This document shows, piece after piece, positions 36,452-48,331 of a stretch of DNA of 64,000 nt. Below the pieces are notes generated by a model. It saw only the letters and a list, made by a program, of their open reading frames with translations. It did not search any database and had not been told where the DNA came from. The DNA comes from Proales similis. Its lineage: Eukaryota > Rotifera > Eurotatoria > Ploima > Proalidae. A program made the translations under genes and the position numbers. The stretch spans positions 1 to 64,000 of the forward strand of contig JAGVRJ010000012.1 in assembly GCA_019059635.1 (NCBI GenBank). The letters are read 5' to 3'. Each line of letters opens with the position of its first letter. Position 1 is the stretch's first letter.

Positions 36452-37163
36452 AGCAGGCTTCAAATGATGATGACGGCAGCCTTCTATAGAACAGCGTGTA
36501 ATACTGGACTAGAGAAGGAAACAAAGAAAACAGTACTAGTCGCGAAAACAGTCGATGCCTACAGGCTTAAGGTTTTTTTTTTATGTTACTATTTGGTTTT
36601 CATCTTGTGGTTTCTGGTTCGCTTATTATTTCTTTGGCTGAGTTTAGTTGTTTTTACAAATTAAGGAAAAAAGTGTATTTTCATTCCATTACCTAGCCGA
36701 GTCTTTCTCGCGCCTTCTTTACACCAGCTCTTGTTTTCTGGTTGCTTAAATAAAGGCAACAAAATCAGCCTCAAAGTATTGGAATCTTGCTAACCCATTC
36801 TAGCTACCGAGTTGATTGGGCACCGGCACTGTCAAATATTTGCATTTAAATGGTGAAGTGTGAGCACGCGTGCTTTTACTTAACGATCGATTTGTATTAA
36901 TTATTAATAAACCTTAAGCGAGCTTGAGCAAAGTGCCAATGCTGACGCACAACTTCAATTTAATGCGTGATAGTTGCTAGACGGTCCTCTTGGCTCGCAA
37001 CCCCCCAAGAAACTTGATTCCATACATGTCTGGATCGTTAAGCATTAATTCATATCAGATGCACCATTGTGCAAAAATTCAGCGTCAGGTCCATGTTCTT
37101 AAAAGAAACTGATTCCGCTTTATTAAAACAACCAATAGGAACAAGATAAAACAGCCAAAATAC
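36452..37163. other. Convergent intergenic region
   Basis: Lies between the POU4 stop and the end of the ornithine carrier. AATAAA-type signals occur near 36905. The short frame at 36464-36664 is probably POU4 3' UTR. Confidence 0.5.
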
Positions 37164-38270
37164 TCAGATGCCGGATAGCCGGCACAAGCCCATTTTGGTA
37201 TTTGAGACTGCCACAAATAGGGCTCCTGTGGCAATGAATGATCGAACGAGCGTAGGGCCAAGCCCAGAGTAGAGTTTACTGAAACCTTGTCGAATTCAAA
37301 AAAAAATTAAATCGAATTGCTGAATTTGGAAAGCTCGTTGAAGTTTTACCTTCGTTTTTTACTATACTCTTAATAGCTCCAAAAAATCCCATTTTGGCTA
37401 ATGGTCCATTAGGATCTATTTGCACTCTTGATTTGACCACATCAGCCGGAAATATGCTTATCCACAGAGATAAGCCTCCAAGGCCTCCACAAAACGCAGT
37501 TTTTAAAATTCCTGTTTGAAAATTGTCAATGTTAAATTTAAGGGAAATAAGGATGAGAATTCAAATTACCTATGTCATCTTTACTCTTTCCTTCAGGTGT
37601 TAGAAGAGAGCGACTGAGTTCGTATGCGCCGAAGAAAAAGAAATATCCGGGCATCTCACGCGCAAAGGTAGAGACCAGACCATGATAGAATCCTCGCACC
37701 CCGCTTTGCTTATAGATTTCAGCGCACATTTTAAGTGGCCCACTAGAATTGCTGTTAAAGATTGGGTTGACTAAAAGAAAAGCTCTTCTTACACATTTGT
37801 TGAATGATTAAGTTCCCTTGCTGATTGAAGACGGCATTTGACTAACTCAGTCGGACAAAGAACCAATGAGGCGAAAAATGCTGCTGAGGAACCAGCAAAC
37901 GCGTTCTCTACTGTATTTAGATCCTCAATACTTGATTTTTGCCTGAGTTTGCATATTGTTCGCTGACAAAAGCCATACGACATGAATAGGACGGCGTTCT
38001 CTGAGGAAAAATGTTCATAGCTATGAGAGTGTAGCCTGGCCTTAAACCTTAATTCCTACCTGCAATATTGGCTGAGAGTGCTGGACCAGTGCCAGCATAC
38101 AATCCACGGATTCCCTCTTTTCGAAATGTTTCCAAGCCGCAGTTTAAAGCACTCTGATAGAGCTTTGGGAACATTTGCATTTTAACTTTAATGGTATCAA
38201 GAGGCTGCCCGACATACACGTTGGTAATGCCACCGGCGACTCCGCTGGTAAAGTCAATTATTTCCTCCAT
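37164..38270 (-). CDS. Mitochondrial ornithine carrier, SLC25A15-like
   Basis: Five or so exons from the ATG at 38268-38270 to the TGA at 37164-37166. Three mitochondrial-carrier repeats are visible. The signature PX[DE]XX[KR] appears as PLDTIK, PTELVK and PADVVK. Segments such as [51 protein letters not shown] and [13 protein letters not shown] match the ornithine/citrulline carrier (ORNT1/SLC25A15) closely. It exchanges ornithine, lysine, arginine or citrulline across the inner membrane. No targeting peptide is needed. It ends near [10 protein letters not shown], slightly different from the human C-terminus. Introns are short, and the frame is open at all junctions checked. Confidence 0.9.
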
Positions 38271-39582
38271 TTGGCTCACTCACAAAGTAGACGGGCTTCG
38301 TTGGGTGAAAAGATTCTTATTAAAACCTTATTTACTAAATGTATAATTTATTCAAGAAAGATGTTGGTTTTGCAATACAGAAGGTAATTCGACTTAGAAA
38401 GGCCACACAGAATGAGACATGTAATTTGAACTAGTACAACAAGAATTGGCCAAGGAACATGTTGGCGACTAGTACTCAAGAATTTATTTGTTAAACCGTT
38501 TGCATAATTCGCATATCTGGCTTCGAGTTCATGGTGTTGTGGCGTTGTTATCTCATCTAGATAGGCGAACACGCCCGAAATAGACGCTTGAGGCCATGCA
38601 CTGGGTTTCGTTCTGACGATGTCGATTGAGAGTTTATGTGCCCAGGGAAAATGACATGGCATGCATGGATCGATTCATCATAAATTGAATAAAAAGCCAA
38701 CTCACTGTTTATTTCAATCATTTCTTTATTGAGTTTTTTTTTGTAAAAGCAGTGCATGAAAACAAGCGAAAAGAACAATATATTCAGACTATGTATGTGT
38801 AGGCTAGCGAACAAAAAAAACAAAAGCGATGGAGCTTTCCATCGGTTCGTTTACATCAGTTTGCTTTGAAAAAGTCATTTTCCACAATATTGCTTTTCAC
38901 AGAGGATCGAAGGAGAGTAGAGAGCGGATCAAATATATAAATAACAAGTGACGAGCTGTTTAAAAAATAAAAATTTTAAGCAACAAGTGAATGAAGGATA
39001 TTCTTGGCGACTATTAGAGTTCTGGTCCACATCCGATGCTCTCTAATCAAGTGGTACACTCTTACCAGCAGCGCCGATCGAGTTTTGGACTCGTTGTCGC
39101 CTTTTAGTTACAATTGCATATCCAACACTCATCGAAAATATAAAATAATTTTTAACTTGAGAGCCCACGCGAGTAATCTGCTGCGCTATTGTGGCTGTTT
39201 AAATTGTGGCTTGTAAGTTAATTACGGAAGTTGTCTTCTTTTGCTTTTGCCATTAATCTGCGAGTGATGCTCTTCCGCGATGAACATATAAACCATCTCC
39301 ACTCCAAGTGAGGTTGGCAAAGTTGCAATCGCCAAGGATCTAAACTCTGCTGAATTCCCTCTACTGGCTTTATTAGTGAAGGTTTAATAATAATACAGAC
39401 GATAATAATTATAATAATAATCATCACGATAGTAATAATAATAGGCTTTGGCTTGCTTTCTTCTGGTCTACTAACGTTTCTATATAAAACTAGGAAAGTA
39501 TGAAAGGCGGCATCGGACGCCTTTGGTCACGGCATCACAAGATGCGTTTTCTTCTAATTAAATAAATTCAATCGAATCAATT
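38271..39582. other. Intergenic region between the carrier and Pumilio
   Basis: Includes a 104-codon minus-strand frame (38348-38662) with a C-terminal hydrophobic segment (WPILVVLVQITCLILCGL) and a moderately helical N-terminus. I cannot assign or exclude it. AT-rich (ATA) and (TAATAA) tracts occur near 39380-39440. The Pumilio 3' UTR should lie at the right side. Confidence 0.45.
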
Positions 39583-42500
39583 CTAGTCAAATTGATGAAG
39601 AGTCTGATGGCCATGGTGTTGGCCAGGCTGTGTATGAGGCCCATTGTGCTGATGATGATGTTGGTGAACATGATGATGTTGTTGGTGTTGTCCAAGAATA
39701 GATCCAGAACTGCCACTACTATTGCCGCTCGGATTCATTCCAGCGAATATCGCACTGAGCTCGCTGTTCTTTAGCAAGTATTTTTCAAGCTTCGCCAATA
39801 TATGCTTGCCGTATGTAAATTTGCGCAGCGAGTGAATGTGCGGACGTATTTTTTGCATTAGAGCCTTTCTCTGCGACGGCTCAGCGACATCAATCATTTT
39901 TTGTACTACATAGTTCGCGTATTGGTCCTTCATCATTGTGAATAAAGGACAGTTCATAGTATCCGGTCCAGCGCAAACTTCTTCGATTAGCGTGGCTCTT
40001 TCTGCTCTGCTTGCGTGTGTGACGCATTTTTCAACAACATTACTCGCAAACTTGTGCTGTGATAGAGTGAGAACTTTTCCTTTGATTTGTTCTATGATTC
40101 TAGTCTTGTCCTCGGCGTTGCCGTGCTCAAGCACATGTTGAACGACATAATTGCCATACTGATCCTGGACGAGTCTTTCAGTGTTTTTGTGCAGCTCGTC
40201 CAAAATCGGTGACGTTTGCTCATGAATGCAATGTTCAAGTATGCGCTGAATTACTCGACAACCATAAGGATGAGTTGACAAGTGGTAAACTTGTTTAAGC
40301 ACATCAGAGACTATAAAATCAATTGCCTTCGGGTCGCAGCACTCAATGCACTTTTGGATCACATGATTTCCATTCTGATCTTCAATGCATTTGACTATGT
40401 TTCCCTCAAGCTCCCTAGCCATCTCGATCTGCATTTCGCTGCTAATTGACTCTAGTGCTTTCTGAATGACGCGGCACCCATACATTTGAAGAGCAAGAGT
40501 CAACACGTGGCCACGAAGTTGTTGAGCAATTGCGCTTTTATGTTCACTAGTCCCATACTCGAAAAACTTTTGGATAACGTAATTTCCGAACACATCGGTC
40601 ATCAATGTGTGGCATGCAGGTAATATTTCACGAAATACCATGTCCTTGTCCATATTACTAGCTCGCTCTAATTTTTGCTGAATAAACCGCGAACCATGCT
40701 GGTCCATGCTAAACTCAACAAAATGATTAACTATATCCCTTAGCTGAAGATGAGGTTGGCGATTTGTCCTGAACTCTTCCAGAAGCCTGCTTCGATTCAT
40801 CGACTTGTCTGTTGATGCGCCAGAAGTGTTAAGAGTTCCCGAGATTGAAGAATTAGCAGTTGAACCATTGTTGCCACTAGTGCCTCCTGTTCCTCCATTT
40901 CCTTGATTTGGCCCATTTCCGTAGCCACGGTTAGACGCTAAATTGCCTCCAGAGTATATTCCTGAGCCAAAGAATGAATTTGTCATTTTCCGCCCAGTGC
41001 CTGGAGCTTGCTGCCCTTGATAAGGATTATAATTGCCTGCAGGTTTTTAAATTTATTTGAATCTTGACGAATGAAAGGCAAATATTTCTCACCGTATAAA
41101 CTGTCCAGTAAGCTATTTGGGTTTCCGTTAAGAGCTCCCGCTTGTTGGTTATTCGGAGTAGGTGAAAGTGGGGTGGCAGTTCCACCCATAGCACTGCCCA
41201 TCATTCCCATACTGCTGCCTGGGCTCCCTGTTAGTCCGCCTCCGGCAACAGCGTTTGATGATAAGAATCCTTAATTCAAGTTACTTAATAGATTTCTTTT
41301 TCAATAGCTACTTAAGAGATTTACCTGGAGTAGAGCCGAGGCTACTGCTCGGCGTGAATCCTTGATTGTTTGTATTGAGCAGCATTGGAGGAACTAGTCT
41401 CACGTTTGAAGTATTTCGATTTGCCGCGGCTACGGCAGCAGCCGCCATTGCAGAAGGTGGCATAACCATTGGACCCGAGATTGTGGGATCGTACGGCGCT
41501 GCAGCAAAGTTGGCCATAGTAGGAGGATAAAATGAAAAGCTGTTCTGAGAGCCTCCATATCCAGGTGTTTGGGCCGGAGAGTCAGAACGACCCATTATAT
41601 TTGCTTTCATAAGATTTTGGGCCATACTTGAGATGCCTAGTCCTCCAGGAGAGCTGGCCAATATGTTGGGCTGAGGCTGCTGTTGTTGCTGAAGTTGCTG
41701 CTGAAGTTGTTGGTACATTAGGCTTTGGGCAGCTAAGTTAAAGTACGAAGGCATATAAGGGTAAGGACCGTCAAATGGAGCCGCTTGAAACATCTGTGGT
41801 ACAAAATGTTGCTGTTGCTGTTGTTGCTGCTGTTGAGTTTGTGAAGCTGTATTTGGTTGAGGCAATAGAAACTGTGACTGTTGTGATATCAGGGCAGCTG
41901 CATGGTTTTGTTGTCTAAATAAGTCGTAGGGAGTACCCATATCAAGAGGATTGTTTTGGTGTCCCATTTGAACGCCACTTTCGCCAGATTGGCTTGGTTG
42001 AATCAAATGAGATGAATAACCAAACTGTAGAGAATCCATTTCAAGACCAGCCTCATAAGGACTGGGGTCGAAGGTCAATGTGCCGCTGGTATTTGCGCTT
42101 GCTGTTTGGTATGGATTTCTTGGATCAACGGCACCTTGAGAGGTCATTGTAGATGGCTGAGGAGTTGTCTGCTGCTGTGGTTGTTGTTGTTGTTGTTGTG
42201 CTGTTTGCTGCTGCTGTTGTTGACTTTGTGTGACTGTATGGGAGTTTGAATGATGTTGTTGGGTATGAGATGAATTAGCTGATTGCTGTGAAGAGCTGTT
42301 TGTTTTCTGAGGACTTTGAGTCGGCCCGTTAGAATCTGTGACAGCTCTCTGTTGCTCAGCACCTCTAGACTCCTCAGTTGGTTCTTCACGATTACTCTCG
42401 CTTCCATCTTCGTTTGACTGGTAAACATGTAGCTTTATGTGTTTGAGTCTGCTATCAAGCTCTTTGACAGACGGAGAGTTATCTTCGAGAATATAATTCA

Positions 42501-42915
42501 CTAGTTTAAGGCCGAGATTTTCCGTCGATTTAGGAGAGAGTAGATTCGCATCTCGAGGCTCGCTGCTCTTGCGGGGTTGCATTGGTATAGGCTGTGAAAC
42601 ACTATGATTTCCGGTATTTGAGGAACTAGTGCTTGAATCCTGGGCACCCCATCCGCCCATGAATCCAAACCTTCCCGGTGTATCCATCCACATTTTTCGA
42701 TTGTGTTCGAGTACAGTATCGTCGCCACTCCATTTGTTGGTCGTTGAGTGCTTGCTGTAAATGCCAAGCTCCTGCTGTTCAGGCCGCTGGAAAAAGTATT
42801 TTACATCACCGTCGTCATGCGACTTGGCCAACGAGCGGGGTGTGTGGGGTGGGTCTTGTTGGACACCGCTCGCTCCACTAGCACCGCTCGAAGTCGCACC
42901 GTTTGCCGCGATCAT
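39583..42915 (-). CDS. pum: Pumilio RNA-binding translational repressor
   Basis: Three exons: 42915 to about 41324, about 41271 to 41092, and about 41039 to 39583. The last holds a complete Pumilio homology domain with eight Puf repeats, for example [62 protein letters not shown] and [10 protein letters not shown]. It binds UGUANAUA in 3' UTRs and recruits deadenylases. The N-terminus is long, with Gln-rich runs and the conserved [20 protein letters not shown] region. A His/Gln-rich tail ends the protein. The start Met at 42915 is the first in frame after a probable splice acceptor at about 42930, so an earlier coding exon is possible. Open frames on the + strand inside it are shadows. Confidence 0.94.
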
Positions 42916-43764
42916 CGCTGCTTCTTTGCAAAAAGACAATTAGTTTGCTCGAAATAGGAGTCAGGGTGGACTAGCGCCCTCTGCTCACCTCGATTAAAAC
43001 GGATATTTACAATTGTTTACTGTACAATATCGATTATATATATATTAACAAGAATTATCTAAAATGAACTTGATTTTAGTGAGCAATCCAAAAGAGCTGA
43101 CACCAGCTCCATCCAGAATAGAAATGAAAAGGGGAGCGCAGTTTGGCGATCACATTCACATAAGCTGAGTATATGCCGACCAGCATGATGGGACCAAGCC
43201 GATACACAAGATGATGTTGATGATGATGCAGCGAATGCTGGCCGCATAACTAGACGAGGGGGGTACCTCTGTGCATGTACTCGGCGTATCGCACGCGCGG
43301 CGCAGCTTGTTGGCGTAGATACGCCACGCTCATTGTGTGGCTGCTCCTTAGCCGCCACTTACTTATTCATGCATGGCAGCTTTTATTAGTCTTAAGCGTC
43401 TACTTATTGTCACAGCCTTTAAAAGCACTCAGCCATGATACCCTTGGTCCTAATGTACGAATCTTTCCATCTATATGGCCTGATCATGCCGAAACATTGT
43501 CTTGAGAATGTTAGCATGAGTGCCTCGCCCTTTACCTAAGCCTGCTAAGCGTGAAAATAAGCAGACAAACTAAACTTGGATATAGAAATAATTTAAGAAT
43601 TTCAGAATCGAACTAATTAAAATCTAATTAGGACAAAAACCAACTCCACAAACCCCCAGCCAGGCGAATTATATCTTTGCAAACATGTCATATGACATCA
43701 ATTTGGTCTATTTACCGTTTGGTGGCCGCCAAGCGAATTGTTAAACTGCAACAAGTTTGATAGA
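42916..43764. other. Divergent intergenic region of Pumilio and GILT
   Basis: Contains GATGATGTTGATGATGATG-type repeat near 43212 and a TATATATATA tract near 43035. Open frames on both strands (43059-43505) lack recognisable domains and overlap each other; I treat them as noncoding. Promoters of both flanking genes should be here. Confidence 0.5.
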
Positions 43765-44548
43765 ATGCGTATTGTTATTGTTACGTTAACACTGGCCAGC
43801 GTCGTGTTGGCCAGCTGCCCTCCTAAGCCGTCTGACTGGTGCAACAGTGTTTCTTCAGCGATTGAATGCGGGGTTAGATGAACAGACTGTAAAGATTCAT
43901 ATTTTTCGAATCTAATTATTGCGTAAGGTCCTTAGACAATGTTCGGAATTCGTATGGAGTCAAGCACTAAGTCAGCCGATGGTCAATTTCACCCTTTACT
44001 ACGAATCCCTTTGTCCTGATTGTCGGGCATTTATCACTGGCCAATTAGCAGGCACATTTGGAAAGCTTTCATCTATAATGAATTTAACCGTGATTCCTTT
44101 CGGAAATGCGAATGAAACTTGGAGAAATGAAACAAAGTTATGGCAGTTTGAATGCCAGCACGGCCAGCCCGAATGTTGGGGAAATCTGCTTCATACTTGC
44201 ATGATTCATTTTAACCCGAAACCGGACGATCACCTGCCGTTTATCGTTTGCATAGAGACTCAGCTGGAGAGCATGGACATTTATGACGCGGCCAACTTAT
44301 GCGCTAAAGCCTTGAATGTGACTATGGCTCCAATAGATAAGTGCATGAACAGCCGACAGGGCAATCAGCTTCAGCATGCCTACGCTCTTCAAACCCAAGC
44401 CCTTCAGCCACCACACAAGTATGTACCATGGGTTACGCTCAACGGCGTTCACACGGATGCGATTCAACAGCGGGCTGAGAATGACTTGATCGGCTTGATT
44501 TGCGACGCGTATCAAGGAAATCCTAAACCTGCTGCGTGTAATCAGTAG
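43765..44548 (+). CDS. GILT-type lysosomal thiol reductase
   Basis: Two exons; the ATG at 43765 opens a signal peptide (MRIVIVTLTLASVVLASC). Exon 2 from 43920 is in frame (CG then VLRQC). The thiol active site is CPDC in YESLCPDCRAF, preceded by the family VNFTLYYESLCP pattern. The conserved CQHGQPEC follows (CxHGxxEC). C-terminal cysteines and KYVPWVTLNG match the reported GILT fold. GILT reduces disulfides of endocytosed proteins in lysosomes at acidic pH; in insects it acts in immunity. Several Asn-X-Ser/Thr sites are present. An AATAAA signal lies at 44658-44663. Confidence 0.93.
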
Positions 44549-45077
44549 TTCTCTAAAAGCTGAAAAGACCAAACTTTTATATTATTTAGTCAGATAAATT
44601 AGTAAACTCTTTTTTCAAACTGAGGAGTTGGCTTTCTGAAAACTGAATTGTTCAAGAAATAAACTCAGATTGATTTTCAAGACAAAAAGGTCGGAATTTT
44701 GTAATGTGTGAGGGTCAAACAAGCCGAATGCTGTCTTGTTTGACCAGGGGGGACTATCGAGAAAAAAATTAGAAGCATTTACTTAACATGATAGAGAAGG
44801 ATTTGACGCACTCAGTTTGTTTGGAATTCTAATTCAAACTATTGTGTATGTTATGAGTATGAACACGCACAAACTCCGTCTGTGTGTCTCTCTAATCCAA
44901 ACATTGGCGCTTGTAGTCCTCATGTTTATGTGCTTTATGAGGCATCTTATCGAATTGCTTGGTCGGCTAATTTCAATCGAACGGATTAAGGTCACCAGGT
45001 GTTGTTTTTCGTTTAATTAGCTGCTCGGATGAATTGCAATTCAAAGTAAATAAAATCGAACGCAACTGAGCACAAAA
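44549..45077. other. Intergenic region
   Basis: Contains the GILT polyadenylation signal and the promoter region of the first DOMON gene. The 67-codon frame at 44817-45020 is hydrophobic but has no start context or homology that I recognise. Nothing else identified. Confidence 0.5.
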
Positions 45078-46596
45078 ATGAGCTGCCTCAAAATGCTTCG
45101 AATTTTTATATTCTATATATTTAGCTGTTCGGCCAGGTGTCAGCACACAGTAAATCTGTTAAATGTTAACGTCACCTGGACCAATAAGGGAGAGTCAACT
45201 GAGTTCGAGATTCGAACCCTGGGCGAACTTGGTCTTGGAATGCGCCTCTATAACTCCTGGGTAGCAATTGGCATAAACTCAGTTCCTAAAATGGTGAGTC
45301 CCTTCCGACCGTTCACAGATATAGTTTCAGTTCAACCTTTGTATAGATGAATGCAAATGTGGTGGTTTGTTCAAATAGTTTCATGAAGAAAGGAATTGAA
45401 CATTATCTAAACGATCAAGACTATACTTCTTATTTGTTTGATTCAGAGCAGCCACAAATTGGATTATGGAACCCACAAATCAGATACGAAAACGGCCAAT
45501 TGAGCTGCAAGTTTAGAAGGCAAAATCAAATGGCATATGACAAATACATAAACATAACTGCTGGCTCAAAGCTTTTCATTTTGATTGCGTATGGCCCGGG
45601 CTCTTTTGCTTACCACGGGCCCAATAGAATAGTCTCGAGACAAAAGCTCAGCTTTTCAGTCGATATGCCCAGTAACAACCTGATGCAGCTCGTTATTCCT
45701 CCAGAGCTTCAGAATCGAACTCGGCTGTTTTCTTTGCTCAATGTGTTTGTTGCCATCACTGGAAAAGAAGATTCTACCACAGACTTTTTCGTCACTTCCT
45801 CGCTGGCACCTGACATAAATATACAGAACGCTTGGCTTGGAATTGCTTTCAATGACGAGCCCCGAATGGTAGAAAAGATTTTCTTTGACGCTTTAATTTT
45901 CATCGAATGATTATGCCTCTTTAGACCAACGCAGATGTTGTCGTTTGCCGCAGTTCAGTTTACCTTACTTCCGAGCTTCGCCGATATCTTAACGGTCGTT
46001 ACTTTAGCAAATTGATGAACTACAGCGAGCCAGCCTTTGGCCTCAGCAATCAGCATATACACACCCACAACGGAAACTTGACTTGTTCTTTTACTCGTGA
46101 AAACGAGAGCAAAATGCCGGGCTATTACAATTTAACTCCGACAAGCAGACCATATCTTTTAGTTGCGTATGGGATCGGAGATGTCTCGTATCATTTCCGT
46201 AATCGAGCAGCGAGTAACCAGAGAATTCAGGTTTGGGTACCGCAAACCGAAAAAACGGAAACAATGGTCCTTAGCACATCGGCTTACAGAGAAGCTGACG
46301 CACCTCGAGCTCTTACTCCGTCTCATTCAGCAATTAACTCTTCCGTAGCAGCTGTCTTAACCGAACCAACAAGTACGTTTAAGCAATATTTAGACCAAGA
46401 TAACTTGTCAAACCAGTCACTTTCGATGAGTTCGTTTATTCCGAGTAAAATTGAACTATTATCGTTTGCGATTACAAACTCGACATATTTAGGCGACAAA
46501 AATTCATTAAATCTAGCTCAAGTGCAAGTCAAATCGCCCTTACAAAACTGGTGCATTCAAATTAGTCTATTCGGAATGGTTTGGATCATGAATTGA
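45078..46596 (+). CDS. Protein with two tandem DOMON domains
   Basis: A signal peptide (MSCLKMLRIFIFYIFSCSA) starts at 45078. Three exons: 45078 to about 45292, 45347 to about 45868, and about 45926-46596. Two DOMON modules follow, each with the WVAIG or WLGIAF start, NANVVVC or NADVVVC, the SCKFRR or TCSFTR strand, and an AYG..YH..NR segment. DOMON folds bind heme or sugars; cytochrome DOMONs use a Met and a His as axial ligands. Here both modules keep a Met (PKM, PRM) and a His (YHGPNR, YHFRNR). Each is split after that Met by a phase-0 intron, so the domains likely arose by duplication. The C-terminus is hydrophobic and may be an anchor signal. It is next to another DOMON gene. Confidence 0.72.
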
Positions 46597-46787
46597 ATCT
46601 TAATTATCCAATGTTTGCGATTGTAGAAGCGCTGCTTGAAATTTAAAATTAAAAAAAAAACAATAAATTCACAATTCTAATTTGGTAGCCCTTGTTCAAA
46701 TAAGAGTTGTAGCCGATACGAAATCTCAATTATACATTCATTAAAATTTCCAATTCAGCTGCCTAATGTGTTCGATTGAGAACTCGG

Positions 46788-46794
46788 TATAAAA
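46788..46794 (+). promoter_or_regulatory. Candidate TATA box for the second DOMON gene
   Basis: TATAAAA is 45 bases before the ATG at 46833, which would give a transcription start about 15-20 bases before that ATG. Confidence 0.55.
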
Positions 46795-46832
46795 TTGCTT
46801 GAGATCGAGAGTTTGCTCCCAATCTCGCAATA

Positions 46833-47550
46833 ATGATAGGAAGTATATTTTTGTGTCTAGTGCTCGTGCTGAATCAAGCATATGCTTCCAAAATCACCCT
46901 CAATCTAATTGACGCAGTAATAAGCGTCGAAAACGGAGAAGAGAAGACTGCATTTAAGGTGGAATCACCGCTCGGAAGCAGCAGCTTAAACGACGCATGG
47001 ATCGCACTGGGAATAAACGATCGACCCAGTCTAGTGAATGCCAGTGTGATTCTCTGCCAGTTGAGGCAGCGATTAGTAAAACAATTTTTTAATGGAGGTA
47101 ACCGTGTTCTGCCGCACAGCGACTGGGCTCACAACAGCATTGGAATCGAGAGCACCCAAGTAAAGCTTTCATCCGATGCCAAGATCGTCTGTTCGTTCAC
47201 AAGACAGAATACATTCAACTCTCCGGGTTACTTTAACATGAGCACCCAGTCTGCTGCATATATTTTACTGGAACGAGCTAACGGTAATAGCATATAATCT
47301 ACTTGTTCTCAAGGGAAAGGCGAATCTAAAGTTACTTCTTCTGACTATAGGTGACTTTGGATATAAACGTATTGAGCTAGAAAATACGCCCAACCGAGTT
47401 GGCAGAATGAGCTTTGATAAAACGGCCGATGAGCTAATTTCAAGAGCAGGCGAAGCTGGTGGCTTCGATCTCATTCAAATATTCATGGACGCTTTTAATT
47501 GGTTCCTTGGCTTTTTCGGGCTTTCATCTCTGTTCGGTTTGCCAAAGTGA
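46833..47550 (+). CDS. Single DOMON-domain protein
   Basis: A signal peptide (MIGSIFLCLVLVLNQAYA) precedes one DOMON-like module in two exons, joined over an intron near 47286-47351. WIALGINDRPSLVNASVILC and KIVCSFTRQNTFNSPGYF align with the neighbouring two-domain gene. Both candidate axial heme ligands appear lost: the Met position reads Leu (PSL), and the His position reads Lys (GDFGYKR). A C-terminal part rich in hydrophobic residues (FNWFLGFFGLSSLFGL) could be a membrane anchor. The pairing with a DOMON gene 236 bases upstream implies duplication and divergence. Its function is not known. Confidence 0.65.
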
Positions 47551-48331
47551 TGGAATGTGATTAATTTCAAATAAGAGCATAATAATCGATTAATAAATAA
47601 GTAGAAGCATTTAACACATGTGCAATATAATACAAGGCCGTAATGAACATTAAGAAAAAGGCAGCATATATCAAGCACCCCACAGGGTGGAGAAAGCGCA
47701 ATCGCTGTTTTTCTAACAACTACCACCCAGCGTCAAACAAACGACCGAAATATTTAATTTTAAGATTTCAAGAGCACAGACTCGACGAAAGCTGTTGCAA
47801 ACCAGAGGGTTATGAACTTTGTTAAATCACGTTCAGTCTATTGAAAGCGGCGGCGAATCTTCTCTTAATAAAACATATTATTCTGAACGCATGCTATTTA
47901 TTTGCACTTTGGATATCAGTCTCAAGACGCGCTCTCCCCAAGAGCGCTCGAATGAGATGTCTAGATGTGCGCACCAAGCTTTACATTAGGCAATTCATAG
48001 TAACAGGTTTCAAACGAGACAGCATAGAAATAAAAACACCTCATGTCACTCAAGATACTCACTTTCGATTTCTTTCTTACTTGCTCCTAGGTGTAAAAAC
48101 AACTACTCGAAGAAAGGAAAAGTAACCATGGAGGCACATGGATCAGTTTGAGTCAATCCATAGCATAATCGAAAACAAAGGAAAATAAAGGGAATCGGCG
48201 CAATTGGTAAGCAGCGTGAAATTAATAGTAGAAAAAATTGACATACCAGCAGCCAGATAGCGTTAGCTTGCTCATAAAAAATAAAATCCGCCAACAGAGT
48301 AACCTTGCAAGTGGCATAATTTACCAGGAGG
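47551..48331. other. Intergenic region
   Basis: AT-rich, with AATAAA-type signals near 47590. The open frames here (47643-47825, 47841-48125) show no domain or splice context and I do not support them. The mucin-like gene promoter should lie in the right part. Confidence 0.5.

Noticed and set aside
38348..38823. Two overlapping minus-strand frames with hydrophobic stretches
   Set aside because: They overlap in different frames and match no family that I recognise; kept only as a note in the intergenic entry.
42678..42957. Plus-strand open frames inside Pumilio
   Set aside because: They are antisense to a strongly supported coding exon.
43059..43505. Frames on both strands between Pumilio and GILT
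   Set aside because: They are mutually overlapping, low in recognisable features, and lie in the expected promoter region.
47643..48125. Short frames after the second DOMON gene
   Set aside because: No conserved motif or start context; they lie in the 3' region.
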